Source: Pleurodeles waltl (Eukaryota > Chordata > Amphibia > Caudata > Salamandridae). From it: a stretch of 64,000 nucleotides of DNA. The stretch lies in NCBI RefSeq assembly GCF_031143425.1, contig NC_090440.1, forward strand, positions 1,270,985,123 through 1,271,049,122, in the 5' to 3' direction. The notes beneath the pieces are model-generated. The model searched no databases, was not told where the DNA came from, and saw only the letters and a program-made list of their open reading frames with translations. A program made the position numbers and the translations under genes. Shown here one piece after another: positions 9,997 through 22,235 of the stretch (the stretch's first letter is position 1; each line of letters opens with the position of its first letter).

Positions 9997-11119
9997 GTCA
10001 TATAAAGGTTTTATGCGCATAGCATAATCTGGAATGTAGGTTTTGCCAAAATTTAAGGAACCCAATAATGACTGGAGTTTTTTAATCGTATTGGATTGTT
10101 GTAACTGTGCGCACTTTTATAAGAATTGTGGCGCTCGGTTCTTCCCTTCACTTGACAGCTCATATCCTAGAAACAGGACGCTGAGGAGGCATTTTTTGTT
10201 TTTTTGAAGTTACATTTGTAGCCAAATTCAGCAAACCCTACAACAATGTGGGCTACCCGTCATAAATGTTGTAGTAATTCATCATCCCTGAGATATATAT
10301 AATCTACATAGGACAATGCTTCAGGGTCGATATCGTGTAAAATGGCAGTGACACGAGCCGCAAATAACCCTGGGCAGTTCTTGTAAAGGATAGAATTTAT
10401 TCTGAGAGCCTTGTGCGTTAAAACTTGTTAAGTCTCTGATTTCAGGCACTATATTCTGGCAGAAAAACCCATTGGAAATGTCTAGTGTTGTTTTGTATTT
10501 TTTACGCACTATGTTGCTCATTAGTGCAGTGCTATGTGAATTTTGTATAGCATAGGTGCATGTATGACTATTTAGATGTCCGTAGTCTAAGACTATTCTG
10601 TATGAATGGTCTGGTTTAGCTACGGGGAATAAAGGGTTATTCATTGGCGAAACACAGGGTTCAATCACACCCTGGTACTCTAATTGCATGAGTATTTCTC
10701 TCACTGGTGCTTTTGCTTCATGTTTTATAGGATACTGTGGTTGTGGCTGAGGTTCACTTTTAATGGGAATTACATGGTAGGGGGAGTCTTTATCCCATCC
10801 TACGTGGTTTCTATATAATGCAGGTGCTTGTGCTAGAGCCCATTCAATGGAATAGGATTCAGATAGTTCCTCTGAAACAAGGGGCGAGAAGGAAGGTTTA
10901 TGACATCTTCTCCATATGGGCAGGTACAGACAAAACAGGCGGCCAATCTTGTTCGACCAACAAGACATCATACACTTTTACTAATCGATCCCAAAAGATT
11001 GCGTCTATTGTGCGTTCAATGTCTCCTTCTAATTGCAGAGTTACTTTGTACACCCTATCAGACTTGGAGACATGTATTTCCACTGTTTCTACTTTTATAA
11101 AGTCATCAGTCGCTTTCAC
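9997..11119 (-). pseudogene. Foamy-like ERV pol: protease and RT (inverted piece)
   Basis: Minus-strand start of a retroviral pol. It opens with its own ATG at 11119, overlapping the end of gag by 14 bp in another frame, through a protease-like stretch to about 10900. RT follows after a frameshift, with PMNNPLFPVAKPD, RIVLDYGHLNSHT, NIVRKKYKTTLDISNGFF, a degenerate YVDYIY in place of YVDD, and the thumb GSLNFGKTYIPDYAMRIKPLYD at the breakpoint. The pattern of the fingers and thumb resembles spumavirus RT more than other vertebrate retroviruses; that is from knowledge of the family. Frameshifts and the altered YVDD make it inactive. RNase H and integrase are absent from this strand. Confidence 0.8.
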
Positions 11120-12632
11120 CTCCAGATGCCCTAGAAGAATCTAGCGAACTATTGGGACCTCTGCTGTGCTGTCTAGCAATGATAGAGCCCAATTCTTGTC
11201 CTTCAAGAGGACCCTCTTCCTGTGTGGCATGTCGGACTGCGACTGCTGCCACTTTTTTCTTTTTAAATTGTTGTTTTTGTTGTGCAGGTTTCTCTTCCTT
11301 TTTATCAGAAACCTCTGAAGAGCATTGTGATTCCTGTCTCGGTTTCACGTACTCTGTTCTTTGCTCTGATCGCCCACCTCTCTCATTTCTCTTTCCTGAT
11401 GAGTCCTGAAAGGAACGAGATTGGCGTGTATCAGTATATTGATATCTATCAGGCGTTTTGATATTATCTCTATTTCTGAGATTATACCTATTCTGTGGGG
11501 TCTCCGTACGCGGAGATTCTCCCCTTTCTTTCTTAGGTGTTTGTTGCTTTTTATCCCAGCATTTCTTACTACCCTCAGGTTGTTGTTTGTTGTTATCTTT
11601 ATTTGATTTACCCTGGAATTGAGGTTTTTGTGGTCTGGCCACTAGGCTATCTCGACCGATACTTGAATAGGTTTCTGCTATTATTTTAGCCAGCTCTCGT
11701 TCCTGATCTTGTTGCAGAACGTCACGAAGCTGCATGCGCACTGCAAGTGTGACTGCTTTCCCTTTAAGGTTACTTAAAATGATTGAGGACACTGTGGCAA
11801 AATTGCCCATCAATTGCATCCACAAATCTAGGGCCGGGGCAGCCCCATATTCATCTTGAATATTTTTCAGCACTTCCGGTAAATTGGCAAGTGTCAGTGT
11901 ACTGTGTGCAGTTGTGTAGAACGCGGCAAATACCGTACCCCAGGTATTACAGTTTTCTACTGTAGGGACCATCCCAAAGGGCAAGCACATCGATAATATT
12001 CAATGTTTATCCTGAGGTCCCGTACGGGGAAATACTGCCTCCAGCATATACAATTTTTGTGCTGACCAAAACGGAGTTTCTTCTCGTTTGGCGGGTACTT
12101 TACCCATAATCAAATGTACAGTTGTAGGATTTATACCTAGCGTTACTGCATGTGGGTGTGCTGGAGCAGCACGTGTTGGGTTTGTATTTAATGTTTGCAT
12201 CACGAATTGTACTAATCGTCTATATATTGCTGTTAACTCAATGTATAAGCGACGAACCTCAGCTACTGCTAAATTTCCAACCGCAGGATGTGGAGTATAG
12301 GTGGCCAATAATGGCCAGGTAGGACCGTCATTACTTAGTGGACCTAACCTTACTGGTAATATTGTATGGGGTAGTGTGCCATCAAGCCAATTATTATGTT
12401 CTTGATAAGACAGAAGTATCTCTAAATATGTGTACGCTCTGTATTGTTTAGGCGCGTTCGCAGGTATATATTGGTGAAATGTATTTGTGTTCCCATCAAC
12501 TGCTGGAAATGTGACCCAAGAGTAAAAAAGTTCTGTTCTATAAGCTGCGTGGGTGCCCACCAGGAATGTGACTGGACCTCCCTGGGCCGTTAGGCCATTT
12601 GTTAATAAGTGTGCTGTGAGTGGTTGTCTCAT
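11106..12632 (-). pseudogene. Foamy-like ERV gag, one in-frame stop
   Basis: A minus-strand reading frame of about 508 codons interrupted by a single stop at 12000-12002; both halves are in the same frame. The N-terminal half is globular with no motif I can name. The C-terminal part is rich in Gln, Lys, Arg and Asp, with NRYNLRNRDN near 11480, and ends GESD. I see no CCHC zinc knuckle anywhere. Spumavirus Gag also lacks zinc knuckles and uses basic Arg-rich boxes, so this supports a foamy-like assignment. The ATG at 12632 lies about 240 bp after the primer-binding site, a normal leader length. Confidence 0.75.
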
Positions 12633-12872
12633 GTTAACAGCTATTTGTACATGTTAGGGATTCGCCATGATAGTACACTATGAGTTCAGAGAAGGCACAC
12701 CAAAATGGGGTTTCCTTTTAAATTTCAAGCTTGAACAACCGCCAGTTGTAATATGATTTCCTACACAGCTGTGGTGGAAATCCTCAGTACCACAGACGTA
12801 GCCGCATACGGCATTGAGGTGTCATTATATATAATGAGACAGAGATACTCCGGAGGACCCGAAAATTAGAGC

Positions 12873-12892
12873 CTGACCAAACGGCGGCACCA
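12873..12892 (-). promoter_or_regulatory. Primer-binding site of inverted ERV
   Basis: Immediately downstream of the LTR end (…TGACA) the minus strand reads TGGTGCCGCCGTTTGGTC. The TGG start and position are those of a tRNA primer-binding site. I cannot name the tRNA with confidence. Confidence 0.6.
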
Positions 12893-13876
12893 TGTCACGT
12901 AGGTTCTCATTATTCTAATGAGAGTACTGGATTTTGAGCAGCAAGATCATCCACAGTGTGGGAGACTGAGTCTGACGCACAGTGGGTGACACCTGTCGCA
13001 CCAAATCCGTGTTTTGCTCCAGCTAGCTAGCAGTGCCTCATCTCTCCCGAAAGGTAGAGATGGATGGGCAGCCGAGCGCATGACACATCATACTTCTCAG
13101 GGAAGTCATGGTCACTCAGGTCCCATCCGGTTCTCTAATTCACAATTTGGTCTCATATATAAATGACAATGAAAGCAGTATAAGTTTTAAAGACTGGTTT
13201 AATAAAAGGACTGCATTTTAGATAGCAAAGCGTGAGCTGCAATAACCAGAACGGTACAACATAACAATATTAAAATTGTGACGATGAGAGTGAAGCATAA
13301 GAATAATGCTATCATATTGCCACTAAAGTCGATGAACTATTTTCTATCTGAATCATAATTTGAGCATGGCATGTTAAGCTCTAATCCTGCCTTTCAGGTT
13401 TCCCAGGGAGGACATCAACCCTCATACCTGAGCAAAGGCCTGTAGTCTGCGTTAGCATCTGCAGCAAAGCATTCAGCATACAGTTGTGGTTCCCTGGCTG
13501 GAATCTCCCTCTTAACATGTAATGGGACTAGGAAGTGTCTTTATAATAACACAGCTAATATTCTAAGAAAATGTCCCTACGTAAGGATGTGTATTTTCTA
13601 CGAATGTTGGCGACTAAACTTCTACCACGTTCATCGGCAATGTACCAAACTGTAGCCTTGACTGAAGCACAAAGTGATCAAGAATGTGTTGTTTGGGAAC
13701 ACAGTGCTGGGCTAAGCAAAACGGTTAGATAGAAGAAATTAAAACAAGACTGTAAAACTGGTAATTGTAAAAATAACAATGCAAAGCTGAATAAAATATA
13801 TCTAGGTCAAGGTGCACAGCGGCCTAGTGTATTAAACTAACGTGCATGGAGCTATAACTAAAATGGCTACACAACA
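12893..13876 (-). mobile_element. Complete 5' LTR of inverted foamy-like ERV
   Basis: A 984-bp LTR on the minus strand, starting TGTTGTGTAGCCATTT (at 13876 reading down) and ending GTGACA at 12893. It aligns along its length with the plus-strand 3' LTR at 33375-34297, including the segments around CCAGCCAGGGAACCACAACT and TCAGACTCAG, but the two differ visibly. They are therefore not a recent LTR pair from one insertion, or have aged considerably. Confidence 0.85.
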
Positions 13877-13990
13877 CAGCAAAGCACTGGGCAATCACCA
13901 TGTAGTCGTGGTCATCTGGCTGTAATCTCCCTGTAACACAAATGATGTGTACACTGTTCCAGGAAGGGATATGACTAGGGAACTTTAGTG
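13877..13990 (-). mobile_element. Fragment of a second related ERV LTR
   Basis: Right next to the LTR start the sequence CAGCAAAGCACTGGGCAATC and then TCATCTGGCTGTAATCTCCC again resembles an internal LTR part (compare 13465-13530). It looks like a partial second LTR in the same orientation. Its outer limit is approximate. Confidence 0.5.
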
Positions 13991-14027
13991 TTCAGGAGCA
14001 AGAGCCCTCACACATCCTGATAGGATG

Positions 14028-17000
14028 TCATGCTTCATCATCGGGATGCTCCTCGTCAGACCGGCGCTGCAATGTCTGACGGGCTCCCCGTTAGGGGGCT
14101 CTTTGCCAGAGATCTTTTTATAAGTGGCCACCGTAGTGATAAATACTCACTAGAAATTGTAAGGGTCAGACACTTTTCCTGGCAGGAGAGTAATAAGTTA
14201 AAATTAGTTCTAAACCCCACTAAATTCAGTATTATTTAATATATCGGAATGGCAGGGCTAAGACCAAGATTAAAAACACAAGGGAAGTGGAAAATGAGAG
14301 TTCATGCTCAACCACTTTCTACCTAGAGCTGGAGAAGGGGAATTATCGCCAATCCCCTACAATATGGTCAATATGTTTGGCGTACGTTGGTCTATACAGA
14401 TCCTATGACGCTTCTTCAGGACCAACAATCAATTAAACTCCTCCTGACTCATAATAAGTTAAAGGAAGTTAGATAATTGCAATCAAAAACAAAATAATGC
14501 AGTCACTTACATTCAAGTAAACTGTCTGTCAAAAATAAGAACAAAAAGGTCGCCCATCCCACGTCATTCAGGGGGCCCCTTGGGAAGTAGCATACCGGGG
14601 GCGGTCATAAGTGCCGATTGTGCGCAGGGTCACCTACCCTGGCATGCTCTCCTGTAGTAACCAATATAATCTCCCTATATAACTTTGGCAAGAAATATGA
14701 CAACATTAAGATATACAAATTGATCACGGAATTACCTAGTTGCTCTGAAACACTACCATTGTCAGAAATTGAATCATCAGAGGAAACTGAAAAAAGATAG
14801 ACAACTAGACCAGTAGTACATTTTTACGAAGAAGTCCAGAGACACCGTCCAGGTACGGCACAAGACAACCGCACAACACCTCCCAGTTCCACAATTCTAG
14901 AATCTAATACCTCGGGAATACAGACAAGAGCTTGCAGCAAGGAAGCCAGGAACAAAACCTAAACATAGAACTGATTGCCAATCTGTCTGATAAAACATTA
15001 TCCAGACCCCAAATGGAAATCTTGGCAAAGGGCCTTTCATTTTGCCCTACCCTAAGCTGGGACCTAGTGCAAACCACAGTCCAGGACGTGGAGACAAAAT
15101 AATTACTCAGTAATCTCTCCAGAGCAGAAGAGCAAGAACTATCACTTTCAGAGATAGCTAATGAATCAGACATTGATACATAATTTTACAAACAAGCAAT
15201 CTTACCCATCAAATCAACCTTCACACCTGAACTACCATCTGGCAATTCCATTGATCTGTTCTTCACAGCTATGATGGAGGACCTTGACCAGGAATACCAC
15301 AAATATGCTAAAAAATAAACATGTCTTCCTCTAAACACTAATTTCAAAGAAAGACAGGCAATTCAAGACCTACAAAAAGATAATGCAATTCTGATCAAAG
15401 AATCAGACAAAGGGGCAACATTGTTATTCTTAACAAGAATGACTAGTTACAGGAAGCCTATCGACAAATCAATGACACCACATGCTATAAAAATCTCTTG
15501 TGTAACCCAACCCAGGAAATCTAAACTAAACTTAGGGAATTACAGAACTACTGGTGCTCGAGAGAAATTCTTACCCCAGAAGAGAGAAATTTCCTATTCA
15601 TTGAGCATCCGACTACACCTACCTTATACCTCCTTCCCAAAATACACAAGACCCATTATCTCAGGTATGAACTCTCTCTCTTCCAACTTGGGCATTCTTA
15701 TTGACTCTGAATTACAATCTTTCATGAAGAATTTACCCTCCTTCATTAAAGACACAAAGGATATTCTTCAGAAACTTTAAAACATTGACTGGCATTCTGA
15801 CTACATACTTTAAACACCAAGATGAGATCGAGGCAGTTCAAAGATGCCTATCCTCAGCACATTTTCTTGAAAGAAACAAAATGATTATAGCTATGTTGTC
15901 CTTCTGCCTAACAAACAATTTTTTCCTCTTCAAGGAAGAATATTTTCTCCAACAACAAGGGACGGCGATGGGAGCTCACTTTGCTCCGCCGTACACCTGT
16001 ATTATAATGGGCGTAGTCAAACGACACTGGCTCCGGAATGAAGACCAAGAACAACTCTCACAACATATCATCATCTTCTGGGGTTGTTACATTGATGATA
16101 TCCTCCTAATCTGGTGGGGCCCAGAGTCCCTCCTCCAGCAATTTTTACACTTGCTCACACCCAATAAGTGGAATATTGAAGTGACTTATCAAACCTCAAG
16201 AACAACATTTGAATAGTTGGACCTCACACTCTACATTGACAATAATAGATTACATACCTGCTTTCATAGAAAGAACACAGCGGCCAACTCCATCCTACAT
16301 GCAACAATCTGTCACTCACAAAGCACAATAAATAATATACCAGTAGGCGAATACATACAGGTCAGACTTAATTGTAGTAGTAGGGAAGACTACGAGACAG
16401 TATCCTCTGAAATCTCAGAGCACTTATCCAGACAAGGGTATAATCCCTCCAAACTGAAGCATACTAAAGAGCACTTCACTAGAATAGATTGCAACATAAT
16501 TTTGAACAAAAGTAAAACAACTATTAAGAAAACACCAATTCGCTTCATCACTCGTTTCCACAAACAACATATTCGGAAATTGCTCCACACACACTGGTAC
16601 CTGCTCAATAAATATCCCTCTATTGCACATTACATCTCACCAATTTCACAGATGGACTTTGAAAGAGCTCCAAATCTCAGAGATAAAATGTGTTCCTCCT
16701 TTTATCAAGAAAACTGTCCAACATTGCTTTAAACCCATCTCAGGCTTCTATACTTGTACAAATTGCTCCATTTGTAAACTTGGCTTGAGGAAATCCAAAA
16801 CCGTCACAATCAATGACCAACACTTTACAATACGTAATGTTATCAACTGTGAGAGTACTAACACAGTCTACCACATCATCTGTCCATGCAATATGGCTTA
16901 CATAGGAAGCACTTAATTAAGAATACAGGAACACTTTCGGAATATACAAAAGGATGGCTTAAGACTTCCATTGGCTGAACATTTTGTGAAATGCTAACCC

Positions 17001-17435
17001 CATACACAACTGTTCAAATTCTGTGGTTTAAAAAAACGTAAACAACATCCCTGGGGCGGCAACCTTGAACTAAAAATATGATGTAGTGAAAGCACAGTGA
17101 TCATTTGCTTTAACACAGTTCGACAGGGCCTCAACAAGGACCCAGAATGGCATTACTGGCTCCACTGATGGACTATAAAATAGTAATGGGACAACATTGT
17201 TTTGTCTGAATGTACGTATGTGGATCCTGCACTGATATGTTCTAAGAATCTCAAAATGTTTTTCTGCTATACACCATCTAGACATAGGATATCAAATCAA
17301 ATGTATTACTCTATTAGTATAATATAACCATTTATTTTTGTATATAATATGAGTAACATGCATCCACCAGATAACCTTACTTTCTTTTGTCTCCAGACAT
17401 TTCCGTCACATATACATCAAATTTCATGCAAACTA
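14028..17435 (+). mobile_element. Penelope-like element (PLE)
   Basis: The left part (14028-14140, with GACGGGCTCCCCGTTAGGGG) matches in inverted orientation the fragment at 45215-45320. The coding core is at 15180-17150, and the right part has no further motif. It lies between an ERV LTR fragment and the satellite array, so it probably inserted in or beside the array. Outer limits are approximate. Confidence 0.7.
15180..17150 (+). pseudogene. Penelope RT with GIY-YIG endonuclease, broken
   Basis: Reverse transcriptase of the Penelope class, which copies RNA at a nicked target and carries a C-terminal GIY-YIG nuclease. Seen in order: an N-terminal region with ILIKESDKGA, RT motifs (LPYTSFPKYTRPIISGMNS; QQQGTAMGAHFAPPYTCIIM; the catalytic GCYIDDILLIW near 16085), then the nuclease portion with a C-x2-C region (CTNCSICKLG) and YHIICPCNMAYIGST near 16870, followed by a conserved tail (NKDPEW near 17135). 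Breaks: a stop at 15307, stop and frameshift at 15778-15785, a stop at 16214, another frameshift near 16650-16720, and a stop after YIGST. The family call is secure. Confidence 0.85.
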
Positions 17436-20105
17436 TAGCCGGCACCTAGGGAAACCTACCAAACCTGTGCATTTTTGAAAACTAGAGACCTGGGGGAATC
17501 CAAGACGGGGTGACTTGTGGGGCTCTCACCCGGTTCTGTTACCCAGAACCCTTTGCGAACCTCAAAATTTGGCTAAAACAACACTTTTTCCTCACATTTC
17601 GGTGACAGAACGTTCTGGAATCTAAGAGGACCTACAAATTTCCTTCCACCCAGCATTCCCCCAAGTCTCCCAATAAAAATGGTACCTCACTTGTGTGGGT
17701 AGGCCTAGTGCCCGGGACAGGAAATGCCCCAAAACACAAAGTGAACACATCACATTTTCTCAAAGAAAACAGGTGTTTTTTGCAAAGTACCTACCTGTGC
17801 TTTTTGGCCTCTAGCTCAGCCGGCACCTAGGGAAACGTACCAAACCTGTGCATTTGTTTAAACTAGAGACGTAGGGGAATCTAAGACGGTGTGACTTGTG
17901 GGGTTCTCACCAGGGTTGTGTTACCCAGAATCCTTTGCAAACCTCAACATTTGGCTAAAAAACACGTTTTCCTCATATTTCGATGACAGAACGTTCTGGA
18001 ATCTGAAGGCGCTACAAATTTCCATCCACCCAGCATTCCCCCAAGTCTCCCAATAAAAATGGTACCTCACTTATGTGGGTAGGCCTGGTGCCCGGGGCTG
18101 GAAATGCCCCAAAACACAAAGTGGACACAACACATTTTCTCCAAGAAAACAGAGGTGTTTTTTGCTCAGTGCCTACCTGTGGTTTTTGACCTCTGGCTAA
18201 GCCTGCACCTAGGGAAACCTACCAAATCTGTGCATTTTTTAAAACTAGATACCTAGGGGAATCCAAGACAGGGTGACTTGTGGGGCTCTCACTAGGTTCT
18301 GTTACCCAGAATCCTTTGCAAACCTCACAATTTGGGTGAAAAAACACTTCTTCCTCATATTTCGGTGACAGAACGTTCTGGAATCTGAGAGGACCCACAA
18401 ATTTCCTTCCACCCAGTGTTTCCCCAAGTCTCACGATAAAAATGGTACCTCACTTGTGTGGGTAGGCCTAGTGCCCGCGACAGGAAATGCCCCAAAACAC
18501 AAAGTGGACACATCACATTTTCTCAAAGAAAACAGAGGTGTTTTTTGCAAAGTGCCTCCCTGTGGATTTTGACTTCTAGCTCAGCCGGCACCTAGGGAAA
18601 CCTACCAAACCTGTGCATTTTTGAAAACTAGAGACCTAGGGTAATCCAAAACGGGGTGACTTGTGGGGCTTTCACCAGGTTCTGTTACCCAGAATCCTTT
18701 GCAAACCTCAAAATGTTGTTTAAAAAAACACTTTTTCCTCACATTTCGGTGACAGAGAGTTCTGGAATCTGAGAGAAGCCACAAATTTCCTTCCACCCAG
18801 CGTTCCCTCAAGTCTCCCAATAAAAATGGTACCTCACTTGTATGGGTAGGCCGAGTGCCCTTGACAGGAAATGCCCCAAAACACAAAGTGGACACATCAC
18901 ATTTTCTCAAAGAAAACAAAGGTGTTTTTTGCAAAGTGCCTACCTGTGGTTTTTGGCCTCTAGCTCAGCCGGCACCTAGGGAAACCTACCAAACCTGTGC
19001 ATTTTTTTAAACTAGAGACTTCGGGGATTCTAAGACGGGGAGACTTGTGGGGCTCTCACCTAGTTCTGTTGCCCAGAATCCTTTGCAAACCTCAAAATGT
19101 GGCTACAAAAACACTTTTCCCTCACATTTCGGTGACAGAACGTTCTGGAATTTGAGAGAAGCCACAAATTTCTGTCCACCCAGCGTTTCCCCAAGTCTCC
19201 CAATACAAATGGTACCTCACTTGTGTGGGTAGGCCTAGTGCCCGCAACAGGAAATTCCCCAAAACACAAAGTGGACACATCACATTTTCTCCCAAAAAAC
19301 AGAGGTGTTTTTTGCGAAGTGCCTACCTGTGGATTTTGACTTCTAGCTCAGCCGGCACCTAGGGAAACCTACCAAACCTATGCATTTTTGAAAACTAGAG
19401 ACCTAGGGGAATCCAAGACAGGGTGACTTGTGGGGCTCTCACCAGGGTTCTGTTACCCAGAATCCTTTGCAAACCTCAACATTTGGCTAAAAAACCACTT
19501 TTTCCTCATATTTCGGTAACAGAACGTTCTGGAATCTGAGAGGAGCTACACATTTCCTTTCACCCAGCATTCCACCAAGTTTCCCAATAAAAATGGTACC
19601 TCACTTGTGTGGGTTGGCCTAGTGCCCGGGACTGGAAATGCCCCAAAACACAAAGTGGACACAACACATTTACTCCAAGAAAACAGGTGTTTTTTGCTAA
19701 GTGCCTACCTGTGGTTTTTCGTCTCTGGCTCAGCTTGCACCTAAGGAAACCTACCAAACCTGTGCATTTTTAAAAACTAGATACCTAGGGGAATCCAAGA
19801 CAGGGTGACTTGTGGGGCTCCCACCAGGTTCTGTTACCCAGAATCCTTTGCAAACATCAACATTTGACTAAAAAAACACTTTTTCCTCACATTTCGGTGA
19901 CAGAGAGTTCTGAAATCTGAGAGGAGCCACAAATTTCCTTCCAGCCAGCATTCCCCCCAAGTCTCCCGATAAAAATGATACCTCACTTGTGTGGGTGGGC
20001 CAGGTGCCTGCAACAGAATAAGGCCAAAAACTTGCCGACATAGAGGGGATAGCACAGCGAGTTGATAAGGACATATTCTTCTTTTATACATCTTTAGGCT
20101 GACTC
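17435..20105. repeat. Satellite array, about seven units of 380 bp
   Basis: Tandem units begin near 17438, 17819, 18205, 18587, 18969, 19350 and 19735, each with CACCTAGGGAAACCTACCAA, GGGTGACTTGTGGGGCT, TTCGGTGACAGAACGTTCTG and CCTCACTTGTGTGGGTAGGC. Spacing is 380-386 bp and units differ by scattered changes. The last part (from 19575) is the duplicate of the window start. Minus-strand open frames inside the units are incidental. Confidence 0.95.
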
Positions 20106-20335
20106 TGCTTTGGGGACCCCCACAAGTGAGGTGTCATTTTATTTGGGAGAGTGAGGGGAACACTGGGGAGTAGGAATTTTGTACTGGTGCGGTGATCCTA
20201 CTAAGACAAGTCAGGAAAATATGCTTTTTTAAGCACATTTTTAGGTATGCAGAGGTATGAAAATGTTGGGGGATCCACGCAAGCCACACCTACCTGGACT
20301 CCTTGTGGTGTCTAGTTTTAATCCCATGTACAATG

Positions 20336-20560
20336 CCAACCAAGCGCCACCCCAAGCACACCGCCAGCCAAGCGCCACCCCATGCACACTGCCAGCCAAG
20401 CGCCACCCCACACACACTGCCAGCCAAGTGCCACCCCACACACACCGCCAGCCAAGCACCACCCCACGCACACTGCCAGCCAAGCACCACCCCAAGCACA
20501 CCGCCAGCCAAGTGCCACCCCACACACATCGCCAGCCAAGCACCACCCCATGCACACCAC
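20336..20560. repeat. 28-bp minisatellite, 8 units (copy 2)
   Basis: Same number and order of units as in copy 1, with no change seen. Minisatellites usually change unit number quickly, so this points to a very recent duplication. Confidence 0.95.
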
Positions 20561-20723
20561 CATCACATTTTTTCTGTTTATAAACAACAAAGAAACCTCT
20601 AACTAATTATAAAATAAGTACAAAACTACAAACACAAAAGCTCTAACTAAATACATGACAGTAATGCCAATCATGAAACTGAACATACAAAAATATAAAA
20701 TAGACAGTTTACGCTCACTGCAT

Positions 20724-21868
20724 TTACTCAAACTTTTTCTTAGTGTGGTAATTTCTGAAACACCCGGGCACACACAGCCCAGGCTTTGAAGGGAAATTGG
20801 GGCAGTACATCCGGCTCTCCCTCCGGGTACCTCTTCGGGCACATACTCTGCATTTCTTAGTGGATAAGTCTTTTTTGGTAGTGGGAGGAATGTGATCTGG
20901 AAAGTGGCGATCTTTCAATCTAGCCACATCTTCCACCACTGCTACTCTAGGAACTCTTGCCTGTTCCACCACAATAAGGCTCTCGATCACCAACTCCTGA
21001 AATTTAACAAATGTCATCCTTGACTCAGATGAACAATCCTTGGACACAATAAAGGCATTAAAAGTTGCGAAATGAAATAAATGTAGGGCCAACTTTTTAT
21101 ACCACACGTAAGATTCACGCAGAGCAGTGTAAGGTTCCAACCTCTGATCTACTCACCAACCTGCCTATTGTAGTCCAAAATGCATACAGGCTTGCGCGCT
21201 TCGGCAACCTGACCCCAAACAGTCACAGGGGAAGTACTCTCATCATGGATGGTAGATAGCATGTACACATCCCTACTGTCTGAAAATTTCAGAGCTAGCA
21301 GCTCATTCTTCCGCAAAGCACTGCACTGTCCCCTCTCAAGTTTTTTACTGACATGCTCCCTTGGATAGCCTTTCCGGTTAGAACGGATTGTGCCACAAGC
21401 AACAGTGTCCACTCCAAACAACTCATTGAACAACTGCACTCCAGTGTAGAAATTATCTACGTACAAATGGTGACCTTTGTTAAACAGTCGTCTACCAAGT
21501 TCCCACACAATTTTTTTGCTAACTCCAAAAGTGGCTGGACAACCAGGAGGGTCAATACTGGAATCCCTACCAGTGTAGACCCGTAAATTATACACGTATC
21601 CTGTACTGCTTTCTGACAGCATATACAATTTAATCCCATACCGTGCTCTCTTACTAGGAATGTACTGCTCAAAAAGCTCTTTGCCTGGAACATACACCTC
21701 TGAAAACCGATCTACAAAATGAACGAGGACAGGCCTAATCTTAAAAACACAGTCACAATCAGGGTGATCTTGTGGCAAGGCTAAAGCATTGTCTACAAAA
21801 TGCAGCATACGAAGAAGAAGCTAATAGCGATTACGAGTCATAGTTGCAGGAAATATGGCCATTGCCAT
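20724..21868 (-). pseudogene. piggyBac transposase, broken (copy 2)
   Basis: Duplicate of the gene at 1150-2294 with the same internal stop and the same frameshift before DQRLEPY. Differences from copy 1 are single amino-acid changes, for example Phe for Cys in the zinc ribbon (YCPNFPSKPG), which removes a likely metal-binding cysteine in this copy. Confidence 0.85.
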
Positions 21869-22235
21869 CAAGGGACTAGTTTGCCAATAAGAAGCCAGTG
21901 ACGGCTTCTTTATCAATCCCATCAAAAAAGTCAAACCTAAAAACGTTTTCATCTCTTACAGATATGTGGGAACCCACTGATGAGGAGCCTGAAGCTTGCT
22001 GAGCCTTTTTAGGTGGTGTGGGGGCTCCATGTGGGAATGCCCGCCATTCCTCTAGCCTTCTCTGCCCGGAGGCAGCGGACCATTCGTCGGTACCCTGGCT
22101 CCACTGCCAGGATGTGACAGTACCATACTGCCCTCTTCTGGAAGTCACGCCTGTCCTCATTTGTCATGTTGGCAGCTGTAATATGAACACAAGCAACCAT
22201 CAGTGTCAGAATTGGGTGGAGTCTGTGCAGATTAC

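Noticed and set aside
17435..20105. Satellite units as rDNA spacer or centromere satellite
   Set aside because: No rRNA sequence nearby and only about seven units are seen. The link to piggyBac sequence is more direct; centromere function cannot be judged.
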